A DNA stretch of 64,000 nucleotides. It comes from Streptomyces flavidovirens DSM 40150 (GTDB lineage: Bacteria > Actinomycetota > Actinomycetes > Streptomycetales > Streptomycetaceae). Numbering within the stretch: position 1 is the first letter of the stretch; each line of letters starts with the position of its first letter. Positions 7,323-15,945 of the stretch are shown in pieces. The stretch is taken from assembly GCF_000429085.1 (NCBI RefSeq), contig NZ_AUBE01000015.1:124001-188000 (forward strand), in the 5' to 3' direction. The position numbers were made by a program, and so were the translations under genes. Below the pieces are notes generated by a model. The model did not search any database and was not told where the DNA came from. It was given only the letters and a program-made list of their open reading frames with translations.

Positions 7323-7850
7323 TCAGCGCTCGGCGGTACGGTCACTGACCCGCATCTCGAACCAGGTGGTCTTGCCGCGCGGCAGCAGATCCACGCCCCA
7401 CCGGTCGGAGAGCTTGTCGACGAGGAAGAGCCCGCGGCCACTGATGTCGAGTTCACGCACGGGCATCAGGCAGGGCAGGCCGCGCGACGGGTCCCGCACC
7501 TCGACCCTTATCCAGCCCCGGCGGCGCAGCATGCGCAGTCCGAAGACGCGGGCGCCGGTGTGCCGCACGGCGTTGCCCACGAGCTCCGAGACGAGCAGCA
7601 CCGCATGCTCGGCGGTCTGCGGGGAGAGCTGCCACTGGCGCAGGACCACGCAGTGCGTGAGCCGCCGCGCCGTGGCCGCCGACTCCGGCCGGGAGGGCAG
7701 CCGTACCTCTTCGTCGGTCGGGTTCCCGAACAACTCCACGGCTTTGAACGCCTGTTCGTCTTCAATAGCCGGTGTCCACCGTGCGGCGGTCGCGCTGCCG
7801 CGCGGCCGCGGTTGCTCGACACCCTCCAGCCCCGCCATGCCCCCCATCAT
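7323..7850 (-). CDS. ATP-binding anti-sigma-factor-type kinase (RsbW-like HATPase)
   Basis: A protein of about 175 residues with a GHKL ATPase domain. The N-box is VSELVGNAVRHTGA, the G1-like box is VEVRDPSRGLPCL, and the G2-like box is GRGLFLVDKLSDRWGVD. It is followed by KTTWFEMRV. This is the short RsbW/SpoIIAB-like type that Streptomyces carries in dozens of copies, with no sensor or H-box. These proteins usually sequester anti-anti-sigma factors or sigma factors by Ser kinase activity. The start is uncertain: ATG 7850, 7847 and 7838 are all possible, and a GGAGGG lies upstream at long spacing. The family N-terminus MAGLEGVEQPRP favours one of these three. Its partner is not in the window. 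Confidence 0.82.
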   Translation of the reverse strand: MMGGMAGLEGVEQPRPRGSATAARWTPAIEDEQAFKAVELFGNPTDEEVRLPSRPESAATARRLTHCVVLRQWQLSPQTAEHAVLLVSELVGNAVRHTGARVFGLRMLRRRGWIRVEVRDPSRGLPCLMPVRELDISGRGLFLVDKLSDRWGVDLLPRGKTTWFEMRVSDRTAER

Positions 7851-8097
7851 GGCCGTCCGAAAGGCCCTCCGGGGCCGTTCCGGGGGATTCGGCCCCTCGG
7901 AACCACCCCGCCAGGGGGTACGGGTTGACATATGCCGGTGGCAGAAAATGCATCGACGCACAGCAACTGACCTGCGGTTGGCGACGGACGCGTCTGATCA
8001 CGGAGCCCTCGCGCCAAGGTCCCCTTCAGGCCGCGTTAAGGCCGGGTTAATCCGCCCGAGAGGAGTACCCGCCACCTGTGCGCCAACTTGCCGACGG

Positions 8098-8865
8098 TCA
8101 GAGGAACTTGGCCTTACCGGGGCCCTCGTCGACAAAGCTGCGCATGCCACGCTCCCGGTCCTCGGTGGCGAACAGCCCCGCGAACCAGTTGCGTTCGATG
8201 GCCAGCCCGGTCTCCAGGTCCGTCTCGAGACCGGCGTCGACGCACTCCTTGGCCGCGCGCAGCGCCATCGCGGGGCCCTGGGCGAGCTTCGCGGCCCAGG
8301 CGTGCGCCTGCTCGTACACCTCGGCCGCCGGCACGACCCGGTCGACCAGGCCGATGGTCAGCGCCTCGTCGGCGCGCACGTGCCGCCCGGTGAAGATCAG
8401 GTCCTTGGCCCTGGACGGGCCGACCAGCCGCGCGAGCCGCTGCGTGCCACCCGCGCCGGGGATCAGGCCGAGGAGGATCTCGGGCTGGCCGAGCTTGGCG
8501 TTGTCGCCGGCGATACGGAAGTCGGCGCACAGGGCGAGCTCGCAGCCGCCGCCCAGCGCGTAGCCGGTGACCGCGGCGACGACGGGCTTGGGGATGCGGG
8601 CGACGGCGGTGAAGGAGTCCTGGAGAGCCCTGGAGCGTACGACCATCGCCGCGTGGTCCATCGCCTGCATCTCCTTGATGTCCGCGCCGGCGGCGAACAC
8701 CTTCTCGCCGCCGTAGATGACCACGGCGCGCACGTCGTCGCGCCGGGTCGCCTCTTCGGCGAGCTCACGCAGCCGGTCCTGGGTGGCGATGTCCAGCGCG
8801 TTCATCGGGGGGCGGGCCAGGCGGATGGTGCCGACGCCCTCGGAGACTTCGAGATTCACAGTCAT
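8098..8865 (-). CDS. Enoyl-CoA hydratase/isomerase (crotonase family)
   Basis: A 255-residue crotonase. The oxyanion-hole segments are FAAGADIKEM and ALGGGCELALCADFRIA. The two catalytic glutamates of hydratases are both present, in GGGCELA and in QPEILLGLIPGAGGTQRLARLVG. It should hydrate 2-enoyl-CoA to 3-hydroxyacyl-CoA in fatty-acid beta-oxidation in the cytoplasm. The ATG at 8865 (MTVNLEVSEG) matches the usual family length; an upstream in-frame start at 8895 would add ten residues across the likely promoter. No strong ribosome site is present, so the message may have a very short leader. It has no beta-oxidation partners next to it. Confidence 0.92.
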   Translation of the reverse strand: MTVNLEVSEGVGTIRLARPPMNALDIATQDRLRELAEEATRRDDVRAVVIYGGEKVFAAGADIKEMQAMDHAAMVVRSRALQDSFTAVARIPKPVVAAVTGYALGGGCELALCADFRIAGDNAKLGQPEILLGLIPGAGGTQRLARLVGPSRAKDLIFTGRHVRADEALTIGLVDRVVPAAEVYEQAHAWAAKLAQGPAMALRAAKECVDAGLETDLETGLAIERNWFAGLFATEDRERGMRSFVDEGPGKAKFL

Positions 8866-8894
8866 ACGAGCGAGGTTAGCCGCCGTTAACGACA

Positions 8895-8933
8895 ACGGAC
8901 CCGGTGCGCTCCATCACAGTGCACCGGGTCCGT
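8895..8933. terminator. Terminator after L,D-transpeptidase gene 1
   Basis: ACGGACCCGGTGC (8895-8907) pairs perfectly with GCACCGGGTCCGT (8921-8933). It lies 18 bases past the stop of the minus-strand transpeptidase gene and close to the start of the hydratase gene. Confidence 0.8.
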
Positions 8934-8951
8934 ACGTACGTACCGCGCGTG

Positions 8952-10214
8952 TTACTTCTTCCACTCCGCCCAGGACATGTTCCAGCCGTTGAGGCCGTTG
9001 TCCGGCTGGATCTGCTTGTCGTTGGAGTTCTTCACGACGACCACGTCACCGAGGATCGAGTGGTTGAAGAACCAGGCGGCCGGAGTCTGCTTGTCCCACC
9101 CGCCCCGCACGTCCCGCAGACCCACGCAGCCGTGGCTGACGTTCGCCGACCCGAAGGTCCCGGCGCCCGCCCAGTAGTTGCCGTGGATGAAGGTGCCGGA
9201 AGTCGACAGACGCATCGCGTGCGGTACGTCCTTGATGTCGTACTCGCCGCCGAAGCCGACGGTGGCGCCGTTCATGCGCGTCACCCTGTACTTCTCGCTG
9301 ATGACCATCTGGCCGTTGTACGTCGTCGTCGACGGGGCGCCCGCGGTGATCGGGACGGTCTTGAGGACCTTGCCGTCGCGCTTGACCGTCATCGTGTGGG
9401 CCTTGGCGTCCACGATGCTGACCTGGCTGCGGCCGACCGTGAACTTCACCGTCTTCGACTGCTTGCCGTACACGCCCGGCCGGCCCTCGACGCCGTCGAG
9501 GTTCAGCTTCAGCGTCACCTTGGTGCCGGCGGCCCAGTACTTCTCGGGGCGGAAGTCCAGGCGGTCGTTGCCGAACCAGTGGCCCTCGACCGGCACCGAC
9601 GGCTCGGCCGTCACCTTGACCGCCTTCTCGACGTCCTCCGGCTCGGTGATGCCACGGCTGAAGCGCAGCGAGACCGGCATTCCCACGCCCACCGTCGAGC
9701 CGTCCTCGGGCGTGAAGTAAGTGACGAAGGTGTTCTTCGGTACGAGTGTCGTGAAGGTGGTGTCCTTCGCGGACTCACGGCCCTCGGAGTCCTTCGCGAT
9801 CGCGTGGACCTTGTACTTGGTCGCGGCGCCGAGGTGGTGCGCCGGCTCCCAGGAGGTGCCGTCGCCGGTGATCTTTCCCTCGACCTCGTTGCCCTTGGTG
9901 TCCTCGACCTTGACGGACGTCAGCCTGCCCTTGTCGGCGCCGATCTTCAGCGCCCCGCTCGTGGCGACGTTCTTCGCCTCGTCCCTGGGCACGATCGTCA
10001 CCACCGCCTGCGACGCCTCGGTGTCGCCGGTCTTACCCGCCCCGTCCTTCTTGCCCTTGCCGCCACCGTCGCCGGAAGCACCGCTTCCCGCGCACGCCGT
10101 GACGAACAGCAGCATCGCCCCCAGCAGCAGAGCCAGCAGTCCCGGTCCCCCGCGCCGAGATCCGCGCCCCCGCCGCGCTCCGGCCGATGTCCCCGGTATC
10201 GGCTGCCTTTTCAC
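8952..10214 (-). CDS. L,D-transpeptidase lipoprotein, Ig-like domains plus YkuD domain (copy 1)
   Basis: The 420-residue protein begins with a lipoprotein signal (LLALLLGAMLLFVTAC). It has a Gly/Lys-rich linker and two Ig-like beta-sandwich domains (about 60-260, with TTLVPKNTFVTYFTPEDGSTVGVGMPV), then a YkuD catalytic domain. The active site is H-G-N-YW ... NVSHGCVGLRDV, with nucleophile Cys363. This is the mycobacterial LdtMt2 architecture. These enzymes form 3-3 cross-links between diaminopimelate residues in the wall, work outside the membrane, and are inhibited by carbapenems. The GTG at 10214 is preceded by GAGGGGAG. It lies downstream of a paralogue on the same strand, 176 bases away. 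Confidence 0.93.
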   Translation of the reverse strand: MKRQPIPGTSAGARRGRGSRRGGPGLLALLLGAMLLFVTACAGSGASGDGGGKGKKDGAGKTGDTEASQAVVTIVPRDEAKNVATSGALKIGADKGRLTSVKVEDTKGNEVEGKITGDGTSWEPAHHLGAATKYKVHAIAKDSEGRESAKDTTFTTLVPKNTFVTYFTPEDGSTVGVGMPVSLRFSRGITEPEDVEKAVKVTAEPSVPVEGHWFGNDRLDFRPEKYWAAGTKVTLKLNLDGVEGRPGVYGKQSKTVKFTVGRSQVSIVDAKAHTMTVKRDGKVLKTVPITAGAPSTTTYNGQMVISEKYRVTRMNGATVGFGGEYDIKDVPHAMRLSTSGTFIHGNYWAGAGTFGSANVSHGCVGLRDVRGGWDKQTPAAWFFNHSILGDVVVVKNSNDKQIQPDNGLNGWNMSWAEWKK

Positions 10215-10390
10215 GTGTTGTTCTCCCCTCGCACGGCCTGGCCCCAGCCATGGCCCGCACCCCCACGCGCAGCAACCGCGCGCCTGGTGAATGGTAATCA
10301 CACCGGGCGTTTCGCCGACTCCCCGTGTATGTCACCATTCGGTCCCAAGTGACGGGGAGACCGGTGCGGGCCGTGCAGGTCAGCGAGGGG

Positions 10391-11602
10391 TCACCGGAGA
10401 GCGGAGCCGGCCTTCCAGCGGTTCCAGTCCATGTTCCAGCCGCCGAGGCCGTTGTCGGGAGCGACCTTCCGGTCACGGGAGTTCACCACTTCCACCACGT
10501 CCCCGACCAGCGTGCGGTCGAAGAACCAGCCGGCCGGGGTGTCGGGGCTGCCGCCCTTCACATCGCGCAGCCCGATGCACCCGTGGCTGGTATTGACCGA
10601 TCCGAACGTCTCGGACGGGGCCCAGTAGTTGCCGTGCAGGAAGGTCCCCGAAGCCGTCAGCCGCATCGCGTGCGGGACATCGGGGATGTCGTACTCGCCA
10701 CCGAAGCCGACGGTCCTGCCGTCCATGCGTGTGACGTCGTACAGCTCGGTGACGACCATCTTTCCGTTGTACGTCGTGGTCTTCGGCGCGCCCGCGCTGA
10801 CCGGCACGCTCACCGGCTTCTCGCCGTCGCGCCGTACCACCATGGTGTGCGCCTCGGCGTCCACCGTCGAGACCTGGGAACGGCCGACCGTGAAGCCGAC
10901 CTCCTTGTGCTGGATGCCGAACACACCGGGCGCCGCCTCGACGTCGCGCAGTCCCAGGTCGACGCTGACGCGGGTGCCCGGCTTCCAGTAGTGGCGCGGC
11001 CGGAAGTCGAGGCGCTGGGCGGCGAACCAGTGGCCGGACACTTCCACCGGCGGCTGGGAGCTGATCTTGATGGCGCGTTCTACGGCGGCGCGGTTGACGA
11101 CGGCACGGTTGAAGGAGAAGGACACGATCATGCCGGTGCCGACGGTCGAGCGGTTCTCCGGCTTGAAGTAGCCGATGAAGCGGTGCTCGGGGACGACCGT
11201 GGTGAACGAGGTGTGCCGGGCGGAGCGGCGGCCGTGGCCGTCGACGGCGACCGCGTCGACCGTGTACTTGGCGGCCAGCCGCAGCGGCCCGGAATCCGGC
11301 CGCCAGCTCAGCCCGTCGTCCGCGATCCGGCCCGTGACCTCGTGCTGGTCGGCGTCCTCGACCCGTACGACCTGGACCCGTTCCAGCCGCCCGTCGGGGA
11401 CCTTCACTTCGATCCGGGCGTCCGCCCCGATTCCCTTCGCGCCGTCCTCGGGAACGATCCGGATGGCGTCCCCGGGGGAGCGCGGCTTGCCGCCGAACAG
11501 CGGTTCGCCGTCGGCCGTGCACCCGGCGAGCCCGGCGACGAGTGCTGCCCCTGCCAGTGCGGCGGCCAGGGCCGCCCGTGCGCGTCTCACTGCGTCTCTC
11601 AC
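10391..11602 (-). CDS. L,D-transpeptidase lipoprotein, Ig-like domains plus YkuD domain (copy 2)
   Basis: A 403-residue paralogue of the neighbouring gene. It has a lipoprotein signal (AAALAGAALVAGLAGC), Ig-like domains (TTVVPEHRFIGYFKPENRSTVGTGMIV) and a YkuD domain with HGNYW ... NTSHGCIGLRDV, nucleophile Cys342. The two proteins align along their whole length, including the WxFxxxxLDFRPxxYWxxGTxV block, so they arose by tandem duplication. The start is set at GTG 11602; a second GTG at 11590 is also possible because neither has a strong ribosome site. The gene is divergent from glgX, with 154 bases between. Confidence 0.92.
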   Translation of the reverse strand: MRDAVRRARAALAAALAGAALVAGLAGCTADGEPLFGGKPRSPGDAIRIVPEDGAKGIGADARIEVKVPDGRLERVQVVRVEDADQHEVTGRIADDGLSWRPDSGPLRLAAKYTVDAVAVDGHGRRSARHTSFTTVVPEHRFIGYFKPENRSTVGTGMIVSFSFNRAVVNRAAVERAIKISSQPPVEVSGHWFAAQRLDFRPRHYWKPGTRVSVDLGLRDVEAAPGVFGIQHKEVGFTVGRSQVSTVDAEAHTMVVRRDGEKPVSVPVSAGAPKTTTYNGKMVVTELYDVTRMDGRTVGFGGEYDIPDVPHAMRLTASGTFLHGNYWAPSETFGSVNTSHGCIGLRDVKGGSPDTPAGWFFDRTLVGDVVEVVNSRDRKVAPDNGLGGWNMDWNRWKAGSALR

Positions 11603-11649
11603 GTCCGGCCCAACGACCGCCCCCCTCCAGGGGAAACGTGAGTACGACC

Positions 11650-11669
11650 CCTGTTCCGGGCAGAACAGG
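11650..11669. promoter_or_regulatory. Inverted repeat in the ldt/glgX divergent region
   Basis: CCTGTTC-N6-GAACAGG sits midway between the divergent transpeptidase and glgX starts. It is a plausible operator for either gene; the spacing does not fit a Streptomyces LexA box. Confidence 0.4.
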
Positions 11670-11756
11670 TGGGAGGACTGCGCGAGGGGGCCACGGCCGG
11701 GACGCCGTACGGTCTCAAGGATCCGCCGGTCCCAACGAGCCGCGGGAGGCTTACAG

Positions 11757-14054
11757 GTGTCCAGCGCACCCGAGCAGGAGGCAGTACAGGAGGCGGTGCG
11801 GGCAGCGGTGACCGAGGCGGTGCACGACAGCCGCCCCGCACCCGCACCCGCCCCGGCCGCCGTCAACGGGCGGCGCCCGGGCCACGACCGGGGCGGGCCG
11901 CCCGTCTGGCCCGGCGCGCCGACCCCTCTGGGGGCGCGGTTCCGTGTCGGGCCCGACGGTGTCGCGGGCACGAACTTCGCACTGTGGGCGGGCGGCGCCG
12001 AGGCCGTCGAGGTGTGCCTCTTCGACGAGGACGGCACCGAGACGCGCTGCCGGCTGACCGAGCTGACGCACGAGATCTGGCACGGTTTTCTGCCGGGCAT
12101 CCGCGCGGGGCAGCGCTACGGCTTCCGTGTGCACGGCCGGTGGGACCCGTGGACCGGCGCGCGCTGGAACCACGCGAAGCTGCTTCTCGACCCGTACGCG
12201 CGGGCCGTGGACGGCGACTTCTCCCTACCCGGCGAGGTGTACGGGCACGTCAGGGACTGGCCGCAGCAGAACGTCGCGGACACGGTGCGCGACGACCGCG
12301 ACTCGGCGCCGTACGTCCCCAAGGGTGTGGTCGTCCACGACGACGCGCCGGGTGATGAATGGGTGGACGACCGGCGGCCCAAGACGCCGTGGGCGGACAC
12401 CGTCATCTATGAACTGCATGTACGCGGCTTCACGAAGCTGCATCCGGGCATCCCGGAGGAGTTGCGCGGTACGTACGCCGGGCTCGGGCATCCGGCGGCG
12501 ATCGGGCATCTGAAGCGGCTGGGGGTGACGGCGGTCGAGCTGCTGCCGGTGCACCAGTTCGCCCACGAGGACCATCTGCTGCGGCGCGGCCTGCGCAACT
12601 ACTGGGGTTACAACTCGATCGGCTACTTCGCGCCGCACGCGGGCTACGCGGCGTCGGGCACGGCCGGGCAGCAGGTCGGCGAGTTCAAGGAGATGGTGCG
12701 GGCCCTGCACGCGGCCGGTATCGAGGTCATCCTCGACGTGGTCTACAACCACACGGCGGAGGCGGGCGAGCTGGGGCCCACCCTGTCGCTGCGCGGCATC
12801 GACAACCGCGGCTACTACCGCCTCCAGAACGACGCCAGGCGGTACGCCGACTACACGGGCTGCGGCAACACCCTGCACGTCGTACAGCCGAACGTGCTGC
12901 GGCTGATCACGGACTCGCTCAGGTACTGGGTCACCGAGATGGGCGTGGACGGTTTCCGCTTCGACCTGGCGGCGGCCCTCGCGCGCTCGATGCACGACGT
13001 CGACATGCTGTCGCCGTTCCTCGCGGTGATCGCGCAGGACCCGGTGCTGCGGCGGGTGAAGCTGATCGCCGAGCCGTGGGACGTGGGCAACGGGGGCTAT
13101 CAGGTCGGCGCCTTCCCTCCCCTGTGGACGGAGTGGAACGACCGCTACCGGGACGCTGTACGGGACTTCTGGCGGGGCGCGCTGCCGGACGTGCGGGACC
13201 TGGGCTATCGCCTCTCCGGGTCGAGCGATCTGTACGCGTGGGGCGGCCGCCGCCCGTACGCCTCCGTCAACTTCGTCACCGCGCACGACGGCTTCACGCT
13301 GCGGGACCTCGTGTCGTACCACCAGAAGCACAACGCGGCGAACGGCGAGGGCAACCGGGACGGGACGAACGACAACCGTTCGTGGAACTGCGGGGCCGAG
13401 GGCGAGACGGACGACGCCGGGGTGAACGCCCTGCGGCGGCAGCAGTTGCGCAACCTGGTGACGACGCTGCTGCTGTCGACCGGCGTTCCGATGCTGGTCG
13501 CGGGCGACGAGATGGGGCGGACGCAGGGCGGCAACAACAACGCGTACTGCCAGGACAACGAGGTCGGCTGGATCGACTGGTCGCTGCTCGACGACCCCGG
13601 CTGGCGGGAGCTGTTCGCGCTGACGTCGCGGCTGCTGGCGCTGCGGCATGCGCATCCGGTGCTGCGCCGGCGCGCGTTCTTCTCGGGCCGGCCGCAGGCG
13701 GCGGACGGGCTGCGCGACCTGGCGTGGTTCACCCCGCGCGGGGAGGAGATGACGCAGGAGGACTGGTACGCGCCGGCCTCGACCGTGGGGTTCTATCTGT
13801 CCGGCCGCGACATTCCGGGACGTGACGCGCGGGGAGCGAAGATCACGGACGACAGCTTTCTCGCCGTACTGCACGCGGGGGGAAGTCCGGCCCGTTTCGT
13901 GCTGCCAAGGCCGCCGTGGGCGCGGACGTACGAACTGGTCGTCGACACCTCGCGGGAGAGCCAGGAGGAGGGGCCGGGGACGGTGTGTCCGGCGGGCGGG
14001 GAGATCACCGTGCCGGCCAGATCGGTGCTGCTGCTGAAGGCCAGTACGGCTTAA
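11757..14054 (+). CDS. glgX: Glycogen debranching enzyme GlgX
   Basis: A 765-residue GH13 enzyme that cleaves alpha-1,6 branches of phosphorylase-limit glycogen in the cytoplasm. After an Ala/Pro-rich N-terminal extension of about 50 residues comes a CBM48 domain (GTNFALWAGGAEAVEVCLFDEDG), then the catalytic barrel. The barrel shows VVYNHTAEAG (region I), DGFRFDLAAAL (region II, nucleophile Asp), LIAEPWDVG (region III, acid Glu) and NFVTAHDGFTL (region IV). GGGAGG stands 7 bases before the GTG at 11757. It is the debranching partner of GlgP encoded 7 kb away. The ABC transporter genes begin 43 bases after its stop, possibly on the same transcript. Confidence 0.95.
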   Translation: MSSAPEQEAVQEAVRAAVTEAVHDSRPAPAPAPAAVNGRRPGHDRGGPPVWPGAPTPLGARFRVGPDGVAGTNFALWAGGAEAVEVCLFDEDGTETRCRLTELTHEIWHGFLPGIRAGQRYGFRVHGRWDPWTGARWNHAKLLLDPYARAVDGDFSLPGEVYGHVRDWPQQNVADTVRDDRDSAPYVPKGVVVHDDAPGDEWVDDRRPKTPWADTVIYELHVRGFTKLHPGIPEELRGTYAGLGHPAAIGHLKRLGVTAVELLPVHQFAHEDHLLRRGLRNYWGYNSIGYFAPHAGYAASGTAGQQVGEFKEMVRALHAAGIEVILDVVYNHTAEAGELGPTLSLRGIDNRGYYRLQNDARRYADYTGCGNTLHVVQPNVLRLITDSLRYWVTEMGVDGFRFDLAAALARSMHDVDMLSPFLAVIAQDPVLRRVKLIAEPWDVGNGGYQVGAFPPLWTEWNDRYRDAVRDFWRGALPDVRDLGYRLSGSSDLYAWGGRRPYASVNFVTAHDGFTLRDLVSYHQKHNAANGEGNRDGTNDNRSWNCGAEGETDDAGVNALRRQQLRNLVTTLLLSTGVPMLVAGDEMGRTQGGNNNAYCQDNEVGWIDWSLLDDPGWRELFALTSRLLALRHAHPVLRRRAFFSGRPQAADGLRDLAWFTPRGEEMTQEDWYAPASTVGFYLSGRDIPGRDARGAKITDDSFLAVLHAGGSPARFVLPRPPWARTYELVVDTSRESQEEGPGTVCPAGGEITVPARSVLLLKASTA

Positions 14055-14097
14055 AACAAGTGAGCGCTGTCAGTGGTGAACCGTACGCTCGAGCGTG

Positions 14098-15945
14098 ATG
14101 ACCAGAACGGATGCACCCACCAAGGAACGATCGGCCGTACGTTCACTGCTGCGCCTGTGGCCTTACGTGCGCCCGGTCCGCACACGCCTGCTCTGCGCGG
14201 CGTTCGTCGCGGTGCTGGCCTCGTGCCTTGGCCTGGTCATCCCGCTGGTTCTGAAGTGGATCGTGGACGGACCGGTGGCGGACCGGGATCCGGGCGGGGT
14301 GTGGCTCGGTGCGCTGTACCTGCTGCTGCTCGGGCTCACGGAGGCGGCGCTCTTCGGGCTCCGGAGATGGCTGGTGGCGCGGCCGCTCGCCGGGGTGGAG
14401 GCGGCGATGCGCGGCGATCTGTACCGGCATCTGCAACGGCTGCCGGTGGCCTTTCACGACCGGTGGCCGTCGGGGCAGTTACTGTCGCGCGGGACGACGG
14501 ATCTGATGCTGCTGCGGATGTTTCTCGCCTTTCCGCTTACCTTCCTGCTGGTCAACGGGGTGACGATCCTGGTGGGCTTCGTCATCCTGCTGCAGCAGCA
14601 GTGGTCGCTGGGGCTGGTGCTGCTGGCGCCGGTGATTCCGCTGGTAATGCTGTGCCATGTGTTCGAGTCGAAGTACTCGCTGGTCGCGCGGCGTTCCCAG
14701 GACCAGGTCGGTGATCTGACGACGGTCGTCGAGGAGAGCGTGCTCGGCATCCGCGTGATCAAGGGGTTCGGCCGCCACCGCAGTCAGGCCCACGCCTTCC
14801 GGGAGCTGTCGCTGACGCTGCGGGGCACCGAGCTGACCAAGGCGCGGCTGCTCGCGTGGATCTGGGCGGTGATCACCGCCCTGCCGGAACTGGCCGTCGG
14901 CGCGGCGCTGGTGCTCGGCACGGTCCAGGTCGCCGACGGCGATCTGTCGGCGGGCACGCTGGTGGCCTTCCTGTCGACGGCGCTGGCGCTGCGCTGGCCG
15001 GTGGAGTCGATCGGCTTCCTGCTCGCGGTCAGCCAGGACGCGGCGACGGCGACGGAGCGGTACTTCGAGGTGATGGACGCGAGGGAGGAGGCGCAGGGGG
15101 ATACGCCACAGCCCAAGTCGCCGCCGCCCACGCCGGCTCCTTCCCCGTCGACTCCTTCCCCGTCGGCTCCCCCTCGGGACGGGATCGTCTTCGACGGAGT
15201 CGAGTTCCGTTACCCCGACGCGCACGACGACGCGCCGCCTGTCCTCGCGCACATCGATCTGCACGTACGGCCCGGCGAGACCATGGCCCTCGTCGGAGCC
15301 ACCGGCAGCGGCAAGACGACGCTCACCACGCTCGTACCGCGACTGCACGAAGTGACGGGTGGTCGGATCACGCTCGACGGGCAGGACATCACGGCCATAC
15401 CGCGCGAGCGGCTGCGGGAGCTGGTGTCCGTCGCGTTCGAGGAGCCGACGCTGTTCTCGGCGAGCGTCGGGGAGAACGTCCTGATGGGAGCGGGCGACGG
15501 CGACGGCGAGGCGGCGCTGGGGCGGGCCTTGGACACCGCGCAGGCCGGCTTCGTACACCGGCTGCCGCAGGGCACGGCCACGCAGGTCGGCGAGCAGGGG
15601 CTGAGCCTGTCCGGCGGGCAGCGGCAGCGGCTCGCGCTGGCCAGGGCGGTGGTGGGCAGACCGCGCTTCCTTGTGCTCGACGATCCGCTGTCGGCGCTCG
15701 ACGTGCACACGGAGGCGCTGGTGGAGGCGGCGCTGCGGCGCGTCCTGGCGGACACCACCGCGCTCGTCGTCGCGCACCGCCCGTCCACCGTGCTGCTGGC
15801 CGACCGGGTGGCGCTGCTCTCCGGCGGCCGCATCGCGGCCGTAGGCACACACCAGGAACTGCTGCACAGCAGCGACGAGTACGCCTGGCTGATGTCCGGG
15901 ACGCGCGCCAGCGGAGCCGTCAGCGAGAAGGGGGACACCGCATGA
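14098..15945 (+). CDS. ABC exporter half-transporter, subunit 1 (TTA codon)
   Basis: A 615-residue type IV ABC exporter half. Six membrane helices (about residues 25-310) precede an ATPase domain with Walker A ALVGATGSGKTTL, signature LSLSGGQRQRL and Walker B FLVLDDPLSALD. The residue after the Walker B Asp is Asp instead of the catalytic Glu, so this domain holds the non-hydrolysing (degenerate) site of a heterodimer. Codon 128 (14479-14481) is TTA, which in Streptomyces needs the bldA tRNA, so full translation may be limited to late growth. ATG 14098 and GTG 14095 are alternative starts. The second subunit overlaps by 4 bases. The exported substrate is unknown; drugs, lipids or peptides are all possible. 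Confidence 0.92.
   Translation: MTRTDAPTKERSAVRSLLRLWPYVRPVRTRLLCAAFVAVLASCLGLVIPLVLKWIVDGPVADRDPGGVWLGALYLLLLGLTEAALFGLRRWLVARPLAGVEAAMRGDLYRHLQRLPVAFHDRWPSGQLLSRGTTDLMLLRMFLAFPLTFLLVNGVTILVGFVILLQQQWSLGLVLLAPVIPLVMLCHVFESKYSLVARRSQDQVGDLTTVVEESVLGIRVIKGFGRHRSQAHAFRELSLTLRGTELTKARLLAWIWAVITALPELAVGAALVLGTVQVADGDLSAGTLVAFLSTALALRWPVESIGFLLAVSQDAATATERYFEVMDAREEAQGDTPQPKSPPPTPAPSPSTPSPSAPPRDGIVFDGVEFRYPDAHDDAPPVLAHIDLHVRPGETMALVGATGSGKTTLTTLVPRLHEVTGGRITLDGQDITAIPRERLRELVSVAFEEPTLFSASVGENVLMGAGDGDGEAALGRALDTAQAGFVHRLPQGTATQVGEQGLSLSGGQRQRLALARAVVGRPRFLVLDDPLSALDVHTEALVEAALRRVLADTTALVVAHRPSTVLLADRVALLSGGRIAAVGTHQELLHSSDEYAWLMSGTRASGAVSEKGDTA

Noticed and set aside
11650..11669. CCTGTTC-N6-GAACAGG as a LexA (SOS) box
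   Set aside because: Half-site order and 6-base spacing differ from the actinobacterial GAAC-N4-GTTC box, and neither flanking gene is a DNA-repair gene.
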